Assembly: GCA_023415075.1 (NCBI GenBank)
Contig: JAEZLU010000097.1
Span: 1 to 9,271 of the forward strand
Length of the DNA: 9,271 nt
Source of the DNA: Bacillota bacterium
Lineage (GTDB): Bacteria > Bacillota > Negativicutes > Sporomusales > UBA7701
Direction: 5' to 3'
Numbering within the stretch: position 1 is the first letter of the stretch; every line of letters begins with the position of its first letter. A program made the translations under genes and the position numbers. Below the pieces are notes generated by a model. The model had not been told where the DNA came from. It ran no database searches and worked only from the letters and a program-made list of their open reading frames with translations. Below are positions 1 through 6,770 of this stretch, piece after piece.

Positions 1-36
1 ACTCCGGCCAATTTTCCATCGCAGTCCCAGCCCTTA

Positions 37-1104
37 TCACAGAATACCCTGCCGCCGCAGCAGGCGGCAGAGATTATAAAGAAAGCGGGTATAGCCGCCG
101 GCGCCTGCCAGCAACGCGTATTTCAGCCGTTTGGCCCTTGGCGCCTCGGTCTTCGGGTCGGACAGATACATGGCCAGCAAGCCGGCGACCACCGTTTCGC
201 CGAAAGCCGGCTGGGACAAGCTGCGGGCCGCCGTGGCAGCCTTCCCGCAAAAGAGGGTAAGTCGGACCACCAGCTCATTCTCGCTGGCGTATCTGGCCAC
301 GAAGTTTAAATCGCCATGGCTTTCGTCCTCAGCCAGATCGATAAAATAATCGAGCAGGATATGCAGGCCGCACACCCAGGGGAAGTAAGCGGCATAAGTG
401 GTTTCGACCGCTGCGGCCGTCAGGTCAGGATTGGCGGCCTCGGCGCACAGGGCGAACATCCCGAGGGTCGAACCGGTGGCAGCAGCATACTCCCACAAAG
501 AAAGCTCGGGATAGGCCTGCCGCTGCCGTTCGGCCCAGGCGGCCAGTCGCCCGTCCCGCACTTCCGGGGTGAGGTGCTTGTATGTCTGCAGTTCGCTGTA
601 CCGAGTAGCCAGCCGGAGGACGTGCGGCTTAACCAGGCCGTAGGCTGGCAGGCGGGCAACCTCGTTCCGGCAGGCAGTCACCAGTGCCGCCAGATAGCCG
701 CCGTCGTCGTCCCAGGGGTAGCCGGCGTAGTAATCGTGGCTGCCGCTCTCAGGGTCGAGAGCGTCGGTCATCGCCAGATGGAGCTGGCGAAAAGAAGCTT
801 CGTCGGTAACCCCGGCCCGGTCGCACAAATTGTCGAGGTAGTCGCTTATTGTCTGCAGAGCCACCACCAAGCGGACAAAACAGGCCGTGTCGACGCCCGG
901 ATAAAGCGCGTAGACACCGCCGCCGAGGCAGTGGAACTTCTTATCGCCGATACTGGCCAGAGCCTGTCCGGCCAATTCGGGGGCAGCCCGGGCAGCTGCG
1001 AAGCGCCACAGCGACAACTCGGCTTCTACCAGCGGGAAAACCTGGCCGACAAAGCGGCTGATCAACCCCAAGCTGCTTGCCCGTTCAATGAAGGAAGCCA
1101 TCAT
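37..1104 (-). CDS. DUF2600 / YtpB-like protein (putative terpene synthase-like)
   Basis: This 355-residue protein resembles the DUF2600 family, whose characterised member, Bacillus subtilis YtpB, is a tetraprenyl-beta-curcumene synthase acting on a long-chain prenyl diphosphate. The sequence is largely helical and rich in Ala and Leu. Acidic clusters typical of the family are visible: DYLDNLCD at residues 88-95, the YPWDDDGGY segment at 129-137, ELSLWEY at 200-206, and LLDYFIDLAEDE at 250-261. The paired Asp-rich motifs are consistent with metal-diphosphate binding. There is no signal peptide or clear membrane segment. The gene starts 17 nt after the upstream ppx gene and is probably co-transcribed with it. 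The protein begins Met-Met. A GGGAGGG Shine-Dalgarno stands only 1 nt from the first ATG (1104) but 4 nt from the second (1101), so the second may be the real start. The family call is fairly sure. The substrate is not known, and no squalene/hopene-type cyclase is in view. Confidence 0.8.
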   Translation of the reverse strand: MMASFIERASSLGLISRFVGQVFPLVEAELSLWRFAAARAAPELAGQALASIGDKKFHCLGGGVYALYPGVDTACFVRLVVALQTISDYLDNLCDRAGVTDEASFRQLHLAMTDALDPESGSHDYYAGYPWDDDGGYLAALVTACRNEVARLPAYGLVKPHVLRLATRYSELQTYKHLTPEVRDGRLAAWAERQRQAYPELSLWEYAAATGSTLGMFALCAEAANPDLTAAAVETTYAAYFPWVCGLHILLDYFIDLAEDESHGDLNFVARYASENELVVRLTLFCGKAATAARSLSQPAFGETVVAGLLAMYLSDPKTEAPRAKRLKYALLAGAGGYTRFLYNLCRLLRRQGIL

Positions 1105-1121
1105 GCCCTCCCGCGGCAGAA

Positions 1122-2660
1122 TTAATGGGGCGCGCTAACCTCGGGCAGCAGTGACAGTTCCCGGCCGAATTCCTTGCGGAACCATTTGCGGTGTTTTTCG
1201 GCCTCCTGCAGCTCGATCGGAGCCCCCTGGCTGTCCAGGACCAACGCCAGACAGGCCGCCTTGGCGCTAACCGTCGAACTCACCTTTTTCACCAGCCCGA
1301 GCTGGGTGGTGTCGAGGCTCTCGGCCACCGACAGCAGCAGGGCCAGCTTGCGGGCCTTCTGCCAGTCGGATTCGTCGAGGAACTCGCTGTACAGCCGGTT
1401 GCGCATATATTTAGCCACCGGGCCGTTATGCCAGCCGGCCACCACCGCCGTCAGCATCTGTTCGCGGTGGGTCAGGCCGAACAGGCGGGCGTTTTCCACC
1501 AGATAGGCGCTGTGGCGGGGATGATCGTAGTAATTGATGGTTATGCCGATATCGTGCAGCAGGGCGGCCACCCGCAGCAGCTTGCGGTCCCGCTCGTCGA
1601 GCCTGTGCAGTTCCCGCCAGCCGTCGAACATCGCTTCCGAAAGCGCGGCCACATGATAGGCGTGGTCGGTGTTGCCCTTATAGAATAACAGCATATTGCG
1701 GGTGCTATGCAGCAAAATATCGTCGACGATCTCCTTCTCGCCGACCTTCGCCAGGTAATGCCTGAAGAACAGACCCTCGCGCAAACCGCAGCCGCTGACG
1801 ATAAGCCGGTTGGCCCGCGTGTAGTCGAACAGGCACTTGATGATTGTCGTGCCGGCGACGATGATGTCGGCCCGTTCGCCGCTCAGACCGGGAAACTTCA
1901 GCCGCTGCTTGTAGTCGGTCACCACCAGACTGCGCCACAGGTCGGTCAGCGACATCTCGCCCAACCGGTAGTTATGGACCTTGTTAAAGGGGTAATTCTT
2001 CCGTTTTTGATCCATCTTGGCCACGTTGCGGGCCGTGCCGCCGATGCCGACGAGCGGCAGCGGCATGTTGGCCAGCCAGGGGACTTTGCTCAGATTACGC
2101 ATAATATAACTACGCAGCTCCTCGAGCTGCTTATCGGAAACCTTATCGCTGGTGGCGAACCTATCGGTCAGATTGACGGCGCCGAAGGGCAGGCTGATCG
2201 ACTTCTGGGCCTTGGCGCCCTGCACCAGCGTCAACTCGGTGCTGCCGCCGCCCAGGTCGAAAATGATGGCGTCGGTGATGTCAAGGGTGTTGACCGAGCC
2301 GATGAAGCCGATGCGGGCCTCGGTCGTGCCGCTGATAAGCTCTAGGCGGATGCCGGTCTCCTGCTCGACGAGGGCCAGCAGCTCGGCGCCGTTTTTGGCG
2401 TTGCGCACGGCAGCGGTCGTAACGGCGATCGTTTTATCGACGTTGAACAGGCGGCACATGTGGGCGAAGATCTTCATCGTTTCCACCGCCCGGCGGGTGG
2501 CCCGGGCCTGGATAATATTGGTCGCCGCCATGTTTTCGCTCAGGCGGACGGTTTCTTTCTGGTGATAGACGAGGTTATAGGCGCCGTTGGCATATATATG
2601 CATGACTATAAGCCGGGCCGAGTTGGAGCCTAAGTCGATTATTGCTACTCTCTCAGTCAT
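1122..2660 (-). CDS. ppx: Exopolyphosphatase / guanosine pentaphosphatase (Ppx/GppA) with C-terminal HD domain
   Basis: This 512-residue cytoplasmic enzyme of the Ppx/GppA family (ASKHA fold) hydrolyses terminal phosphates of polyphosphate and/or converts pppGpp to ppGpp. The active-site motifs are complete: phosphate-1 DLGSNSAR at residues 9-16, TTAAVRNAKNG at 81-91, SGTTEARIG at 110-118 carrying the candidate catalytic Glu114, phosphate-2 DLGGGSTE at 135-142, and the GIGGTARN nucleotide/phosphate loop at 205-212. ERADIIVAG (262-270) and SGCGLREGL (289-297) are also family signatures. The HD domain, about residues 320-460, keeps H333, H369-D370, H380/H383 and H411, but has Glu447 where the paralogue at 2854 has an Asp. 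Length matches long Ppx proteins (about 500 residues). The ATG at 2660 is preceded by GGAG 11 nt upstream. It heads a minus-strand unit with the DUF2600 gene and is divergent from a second paralogue. Sequence alone does not separate Ppx from GppA activity. Confidence 0.92.
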   Translation of the reverse strand: MTERVAIIDLGSNSARLIVMHIYANGAYNLVYHQKETVRLSENMAATNIIQARATRRAVETMKIFAHMCRLFNVDKTIAVTTAAVRNAKNGAELLALVEQETGIRLELISGTTEARIGFIGSVNTLDITDAIIFDLGGGSTELTLVQGAKAQKSISLPFGAVNLTDRFATSDKVSDKQLEELRSYIMRNLSKVPWLANMPLPLVGIGGTARNVAKMDQKRKNYPFNKVHNYRLGEMSLTDLWRSLVVTDYKQRLKFPGLSGERADIIVAGTTIIKCLFDYTRANRLIVSGCGLREGLFFRHYLAKVGEKEIVDDILLHSTRNMLLFYKGNTDHAYHVAALSEAMFDGWRELHRLDERDRKLLRVAALLHDIGITINYYDHPRHSAYLVENARLFGLTHREQMLTAVVAGWHNGPVAKYMRNRLYSEFLDESDWQKARKLALLLSVAESLDTTQLGLVKKVSSTVSAKAACLALVLDSQGAPIELQEAEKHRKWFRKEFGRELSLLPEVSAPH

Positions 2661-2853
2661 TTTCGATCACTCTCCGCAATCATTAGTATTCGGCTTTTTT
2701 GAAAAAAACCTTGCAGTCGGTCAAAACTTTTTCCAGGCGATGCTACACTTTCCAGCAATATTTACAATAGCTTAATAAATACCGGGCCGCGAAAAGAGGG
2801 AATTTGGCCGCCGCGTCCGAAAATTTCACAAATAAGCATTGGAGAGTGATAGT
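2661..2853. promoter_or_regulatory. Divergent promoter region between two ppx/gppA-type genes
   Basis: This 193-bp gap separates two divergent genes and must carry promoters for both units. It is much more AT-rich than its surroundings, especially 2687-2780. For the plus strand the best -10 candidate is TACAAT at 2763-2768, with only a poor -35 (ATGCTA, 2740-2745). For the minus strand a TTGACC lies at the complement of 2720-2725, without a well-spaced -10. An A/T inverted repeat lies at 2692-2710. Both leaders end in the same GGAGAGTGAT string. The function follows from the position, and the individual boxes are weak. Confidence 0.45.
2841..2844 (+). promoter_or_regulatory. Shine-Dalgarno that sets the start of the second ppx-like gene
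   Basis: GGAG stands 9 nt before the ATG at 2854. An in-frame TTG at 2839 would overlap this site and add five residues. The SD position favours the ATG. Confidence 0.7.
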
Positions 2854-4404
2854 ATGTCCAGCCGCCCACCCGCCTTCTTCGGCATAATACATGTAGGTTC
2901 CGAGCAGGTCAGCCTGCAGATCGTCGAATACACCTCTCTCCAGGAGGTCAGGATCGTTGAGCGCGCCTGCACGACGGTATCTCTGGGCGAAGAAACCTTT
3001 AAAACCGGACGGATAAGCTTTGCCGCCGTCAAGGAACTTTGCGAGCTTTTAAAAGGCTACCGCCGGATTATGAACGAATACGGCGTCAAGGATTATCGCC
3101 TGGTAGCGACCACCGCCATCCGCGAAGCCGCGAACCAGCAGTACATAATCGACCAGATCAAGGTCAAGACAGGCTTTACAGTGGAAGTCGTCGATATGAT
3201 GCAGGAAATCTTCCATAAGTACATCGCCCTCTACCGGACCATCGAAGCCGAAGGCCTGGCCGGGGAAGAGGAGGCCATCCTATTTGTCGACATTTCCTCC
3301 GGTGGCCTGGCCTTCATCCTTTATCAGGGCGGCCGCATCGTCTACCAGCAGAATATTCACATCGGCGCCCTGCGGATCAAAGAAAGCTTCGAAAAATACC
3401 AGCGGGAATCGGTCCATTTCCCCCAGGCCCTGACCGAATACATCGACAGTACCATTGAGCTTGTCGGCACCAAGCTGAGTCCCTACCGGATCAAATATCT
3501 CGTCCTCTCCGGCGCCGAAACCAGCCTGCTCCTCAAGCTGCTCGGCCGCGACGAGGGCGCTCGCCTGTCCTGCCTGGCCGTCGACCAGTTCCACCAGCTT
3601 TACGAGCGGGTGAAATACCTCGGTCTGGCCCAGCTCATGCGCGACTTTAACCTGAACGAACACCGGGCCGAAATGGTCCTGCCGACCGTCACCCTCTACC
3701 AGCAGATTTTAAACCTCAGCAACGCCGCCCAGATCATTGTCTCCAACGCCCAGTTCAACGACGGCTTGGCCATCGCCCATATCGGCGACAAAACCGGCGA
3801 CAAGTGGCTGACGACCATCGACGAGCAGATCGTCAGCTTCGCCTGGGCTCTCGGCCAGAAATATATGCACGATCCGCTGCACGCCGCCAGCGTCGAGACG
3901 ACGGCCCTGATGCTGTTCGACCGCCTGGCCAGGGTGCACGGTCTGGGCAAGCGGGAGCGGTTCCAGCTCAAAGTCGCCGCCATCCTCCACGACATCGGCA
4001 AATACGTCAACCTCAGACGTCACTACTTCTACTCCTACCGGCTGATCGTATCCTCGGACATTCTCGGTTTCTCCGACGAAGAACGGGCCCTCATGGCCAA
4101 CATTGCCTACTATCACTCCAAAGGCACGCCCTCGCCGGCTGACGGCAACTTCGCCGCCCTGTCGCCGGCCCAGCGCCTGACCCTAGCCAAACTGGCGGCC
4201 ATTATCCGTCTCGCCGATGCCATCGACCGCAGCCATCTCCGGAAAGCAGTAGTACGCGACGTCGCTCTGGTCGGCGAAGACTTCGTCATCACCTTGGGCG
4301 CCGAGCGGGATATGTCGCTGGAAGAGTGGACGTTCGCCGACAAAGCCGAATACTTCGAGAACGTCTTCGGCCTGAAGCCGGTACTAAAGCTACAGATAGG
4401 ATGA
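2854..4404 (+). CDS. Ppx/GppA-like protein with degenerate phosphatase motifs and intact HD domain
   Basis: This 516-residue protein has the Ppx/GppA-plus-HD layout of its divergent neighbour, but its ASKHA catalytic motifs are degraded. The phosphate-1 loop reads IIHVGSEQV (11-19), with His in place of Asp and Glu-Gln in place of Asn-Ser. The phosphate-2 loop reads DISSGGLAF (146-154) instead of DLGGGSTE. The catalytic-Glu region reads MMQEIFHKY, and the later glycine loop is LSGAETS. ATTAIREA is retained. By contrast the C-terminal HD domain looks complete: H343, H379-D380 in LHDIGK, H390, H421 and D455 in RLADAID. I infer a weakened or lost exopolyphosphatase site, leaving a polyphosphate/nucleotide-sensing role or HD phosphohydrolase activity. 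Its stop codon overlaps the ATGA at the start of ppk1, so the two are coupled. Start chosen at ATG 2854 with GGAG 9 nt upstream; a TTG at 2839 is the alternative. Confidence 0.85.
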   Translation: MSSRPPAFFGIIHVGSEQVSLQIVEYTSLQEVRIVERACTTVSLGEETFKTGRISFAAVKELCELLKGYRRIMNEYGVKDYRLVATTAIREAANQQYIIDQIKVKTGFTVEVVDMMQEIFHKYIALYRTIEAEGLAGEEEAILFVDISSGGLAFILYQGGRIVYQQNIHIGALRIKESFEKYQRESVHFPQALTEYIDSTIELVGTKLSPYRIKYLVLSGAETSLLLKLLGRDEGARLSCLAVDQFHQLYERVKYLGLAQLMRDFNLNEHRAEMVLPTVTLYQQILNLSNAAQIIVSNAQFNDGLAIAHIGDKTGDKWLTTIDEQIVSFAWALGQKYMHDPLHAASVETTALMLFDRLARVHGLGKRERFQLKVAAILHDIGKYVNLRRHYFYSYRLIVSSDILGFSDEERALMANIAYYHSKGTPSPADGNFAALSPAQRLTLAKLAAIIRLADAIDRSHLRKAVVRDVALVGEDFVITLGAERDMSLEEWTFADKAEYFENVFGLKPVLKLQIG

Positions 4405-4409
4405 AGTCT

Positions 4410-6503
4410 ATGTTCGACAAACCGGAATACTTCGTCAACCGCGAGCTCAGCTGGCTCAACTTCAACCTGCGGGTGCTGCAGGAAGCCCAGGACGAGCGCA
4501 ACCCGCTGATGGAACGGCTGCGCTTCATCGGCATCAGCGGCTCGAACCTTGACGAATTCTTCATGATCAGGATCGCCGGCCTCAAGCAGCAGCTCGAAAG
4601 CGGCATCGACAAGCGGGACCCGGCCGGCCTGACGGTCAGTGAGCAACTCGGCCGCATCACCGAAGCCACCCGCGAGCTGGTCAAAAAACAATACAGCTAT
4701 CTCCATAACCAGATAAAGGAACTGGAAAACCACGATATCCTGTTCGTCACCATCAACGACCTGCCGGCCAAGAGCCGCGAATGGGTCGAGGAATATTTTC
4801 ACCACACCATCTACCCGGTTATCACGCCGCTGGCCGTAGACCTCAGCCACCCGTTCCCCTTCCTGGCCAACCGCAGCCTCAACCTGGCGATCGAACTCAA
4901 ACGCGGCCAGGGCGAGGTCAAGACGGCCGTCGTCCAGGTGCCCAGCGTACTGCCGCGGATTATCGAGGTGCCGGGCGGCGGCAAGAAACGCCGCTTCATC
5001 TTCCTGGAAGAAATAATCCGCGCCTACTGCGGCATATTCTTCCACGGCTACAGCCTGAAAGAAATCGCCGCCTTCCGCATTACCCGCAACGCCGATCTGG
5101 CCATCGACGAAGAAGAAACCGAAGACCTCCTGGCCGAGGTGGAAAAATCGCTGCGCCAGCGCCGGCGCGGCCAGGCGGTGCGGCTCGAAATCAGCAAGAC
5201 CGCCAGCCGCACCCTCAAACAATTCATCTGCGACAGCCTCAAAGCCAGCCAACAGGAAGTTTACGAAATAAAAGACCCCATTGACGTCAGCTGCTTCACC
5301 AAATTCGCCGACCTGCCAGGCTACCCCAACCTGCGATACGAACCCTTCAGCCCGGCGCCGGTGCCCGAACTGGCGGCGGAGGGCCTTTTCGCCGCCATTC
5401 GCCGGCGGGACATCCTTCTCCACCACCCCTACGAAACCTTCGAGCCGGTCGTCGAGTTCATCCGCCAGGCAGCCTGCGACCCCGAAGTGCTGGCCATCAA
5501 ACAGACCCTCTACCGGGTGGGCGGCGACTCGCCTATCGTCGCTGCCCTCGCCCAGGCGGCCGAAAACGGCAAGCAGGTCACCGTCCTTGTTGAGCTCAAG
5601 GCCAGGTTCGACGAAGAAAACAACATCATCTGGGCCAGACGGCTGGAAGAAGCCGGCTGCCACGTCATCTACGGCTTGGTAGGCCTCAAGACCCACGCCA
5701 AGATCGCCCTCGTTGTCCGCCGCGAGTCAGGCTACATCCGTCGCTACGTCCACATGAGCACAGGCAACTACAACGACGTCACCGCCAGGCTCTACACCGA
5801 CCTCGGCCTCTTCACCGCCAGTGACCAGCTCGGCGCTGACGCCTCGGCCCTCTTCAACGTTATCTCCGGCTTCTCCGACCCGCCGGTGTGGAACAAGATC
5901 GTCGTCGCCCCGTTAGGGCTGAGACAAAAATTCTATGAACTCATCGACCGGGAAATCGCCTTCGCCCAGGACGGCAAACCGGCTCGCATCATCGCCAAAC
6001 TCAACTCGCTGGTTGACAAGGAGATGACCGCAAAGCTGTACGAAGCCGCCCACAACGGCGTCAAGATCGACCTTATCGTCCGCGGCATCTGCCAGCTGCG
6101 GCCAGGTATCCCCGGCCTCAGCGAAAAAATAACCGTCCGCAGCATCGTCGGCCGTTTCCTCGAACACAGCCGCATCTTCTACTTCGCCAACGGCGGCGAC
6201 GAGCGCATCTTCCTGTCGAGCGCCGATCTCATGTCCCGCAACCTCAACGAGCGGCTCGAACTGCTCTTCCCGGTCGACGACCCCGCCAACGTCGAGCGGC
6301 TCAAAGGCATCCTCGACCTGATGCTTCAGGACAACCGGAAAGCCCACATCATGCGCAACGACGGCAGCTACCGCAAAGCCGACAAACGGGCGGCGGCGGT
6401 CAACTGCCAGGAAGAATTCCTCCGCCTGGCCGCGCGGGCGTCGGTGGCCGTCGCCCTGCCCATCGAGCAGCGGCTAAAGCCGTCCTATCGCCGTGAAGAA
6501 TAG
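4410..6503 (+). CDS. ppk1: Polyphosphate kinase 1
   Basis: Ppk1 reversibly transfers the gamma phosphate of ATP to a growing inorganic polyphosphate chain. From the ATG at 4410 it is 697 residues, a normal Ppk1 length. The N-terminal domain opens with the hallmark YFVNRELSWLNFN (7-19) and SGSNLDEFFMIRIAG (43-57). It is followed by the head domain and two PLD-like C domains. The phospho-accepting His is H429 in LKTHAK. H448 (HMSTGNYN), H586 (LEHSRIF), R369 (LYRVGGD) and R399 (ARFDEENN) match E. coli H454, H592, R375 and R405 with a constant offset of six residues. An in-frame ATG at 4401 overlaps the preceding stop (ATGA). However, AGGA at 4398-4401 sits 8 nt before ATG 4410 and has no spacing to 4401, so 4410 is preferred. 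It is translationally coupled to the HD-Ppx paralogue upstream. No convincing terminator follows, so read-through toward the riboswitch is possible. Confidence 0.97.
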   Translation: MFDKPEYFVNRELSWLNFNLRVLQEAQDERNPLMERLRFIGISGSNLDEFFMIRIAGLKQQLESGIDKRDPAGLTVSEQLGRITEATRELVKKQYSYLHNQIKELENHDILFVTINDLPAKSREWVEEYFHHTIYPVITPLAVDLSHPFPFLANRSLNLAIELKRGQGEVKTAVVQVPSVLPRIIEVPGGGKKRRFIFLEEIIRAYCGIFFHGYSLKEIAAFRITRNADLAIDEEETEDLLAEVEKSLRQRRRGQAVRLEISKTASRTLKQFICDSLKASQQEVYEIKDPIDVSCFTKFADLPGYPNLRYEPFSPAPVPELAAEGLFAAIRRRDILLHHPYETFEPVVEFIRQAACDPEVLAIKQTLYRVGGDSPIVAALAQAAENGKQVTVLVELKARFDEENNIIWARRLEEAGCHVIYGLVGLKTHAKIALVVRRESGYIRRYVHMSTGNYNDVTARLYTDLGLFTASDQLGADASALFNVISGFSDPPVWNKIVVAPLGLRQKFYELIDREIAFAQDGKPARIIAKLNSLVDKEMTAKLYEAAHNGVKIDLIVRGICQLRPGIPGLSEKITVRSIVGRFLEHSRIFYFANGGDERIFLSSADLMSRNLNERLELLFPVDDPANVERLKGILDLMLQDNRKAHIMRNDGSYRKADKRAAAVNCQEEFLRLAARASVAVALPIEQRLKPSYRREE

Positions 6504-6547
6504 GCCGGCAAGGTATTCCGGATCCTGGCTAAAACACCGATTTCCCC

Positions 6548-6577
6548 TTGACGGCCCTTCAACTGTCCACGTATACT
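6548..6577 (+). promoter_or_regulatory. Sigma-A-like promoter for the larA-paaK leader
   Basis: TTGACG at 6548-6553 and TATACT at 6572-6577 are separated by 18 nt, a good vegetative promoter fit, with transcription expected to start near 6584. A perfect TATAAT at 6592-6597 is a second -10 candidate, which would start the RNA near 6604, just ahead of the aptamer. It lacks a recognisable -35 at normal spacing. Either start yields an RNA containing the full riboswitch. Confidence 0.55.
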
Positions 6578-6612
6578 TAAAAGAACAGAAGTATAATGTA
6601 TACATATGTTGA

Positions 6613-6722
6613 TGGAAGTGTGCCTAGGGTTCCGGCCACCAGCGCGGCGCCAGGTCCGAGCGGCACAAGACCCCGGGGCGGGTCGACACCGTGGGTATAA
6701 AAAACCCTAGCGGAAAGTTCCA
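6613..6722 (+). promoter_or_regulatory. ykkC-family riboswitch aptamer (subtype-2-like, possibly ppGpp class)
   Basis: Conserved ykkC-type blocks occur in order: GUGUGCCUAGGGUUCCG (6618-6634), AGGUCCGAGCGGCAC (6652-6666), ACACCGUGGG (6686-6695), and an A-rich joining segment with CCC (6697-6707). Helices seen by pairing: outer stem UGGAA 6613-6617 with UUCCA 6718-6722; GUGCC 6620-6624 with GGCAC 6662-6666; hairpin GACCC 6669-6673 with GGGUC 6680-6684; CCG 6689-6691 with CGG 6711-6713; and GGG 6693-6695 with CCC 6705-6707. A GC-rich hairpin lies about 6634-6651. As I recall the published classes, guanidine-I aptamers read ACACGGNGGG with a GGGAGA end, which this lacks. The ACACCGUGGG, the AAGCGG-like block (here GAGCGG) and the AAAGUU tail resemble ppGpp aptamers more than PRPP ones. 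Family membership is strong; the ligand is an inference. Confidence 0.85.
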
Positions 6723-6752
6723 CGCGGACTTTGCGCTGGGGTTTTACTTTTT
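6701..6752 (+). terminator. Intrinsic terminator forming the riboswitch expression platform
   Basis: A long hairpin: 6701-6712 (AAAACCCUAGCG) pairs with 6734-6745. After one G-G mismatch (6713/6733), 6714-6720 pairs with 6726-6732, closing a 5-nt loop. A U-run follows at 6748-6752. The 5' arm contains the 3' halves of the aptamer's outer stem and of both helices around the A-rich joint, so aptamer and terminator are mutually exclusive. Ligand binding should favour read-through. Confidence 0.88.
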
Positions 6753-6756
6753 ATAC

Positions 6757-6762
6757 GGAGGA
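6757..6762 (+). promoter_or_regulatory. Shine-Dalgarno of the larA homologue
   Basis: GGAGGA lies 8 nt before the ATG at 6771, just after the terminator U-run. It is not inside the hairpin, so control looks transcriptional rather than by RBS masking. Confidence 0.85.
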
Positions 6763-6770
6763 GACTGACA

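Noticed and set aside
1..19. ATG on the minus strand at 19, reading MENWPE to the window edge
   Set aside because: Only six codons are visible and the upstream AAGGG is a poor, distant SD. It could be the next gene start, but this cannot be supported.
316..1125. A 269-codon plus-strand open frame across the DUF2600 gene
   Set aside because: It is antisense to a recognisable protein, has no ribosome binding site, and its translation matches no family I know.
4401..4403. ATG overlapping the previous stop as the ppk1 start
   Set aside because: The AGGA SD overlaps it directly with no spacing; ATG 4410 has ideal 8-nt spacing and matches the family N-terminus.
4113..5696. A 527-codon open frame on the minus strand antisense to ppk1
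   Set aside because: It is a shadow of ppk1 codon bias: no family motifs, composition rich in Val, Asp, Gly and Ala, and ppk1 motifs on the other strand are unmistakable.
6504..6547. Possible ppk1 terminator just after the stop codon
   Set aside because: Only a weak stem of about 5 bp (GCCGG with a partly matched CTGGC) and no U-run.
6613..6722. Guanidine-I (ykkC subtype 1) assignment
   Set aside because: The 3' block ACACCGUGGG and the tail UAGCGGAAAG differ from the ACACGG...GGGAGA pattern I know for guanidine-I. Transporter or carboxylase genes typical of that class are absent.
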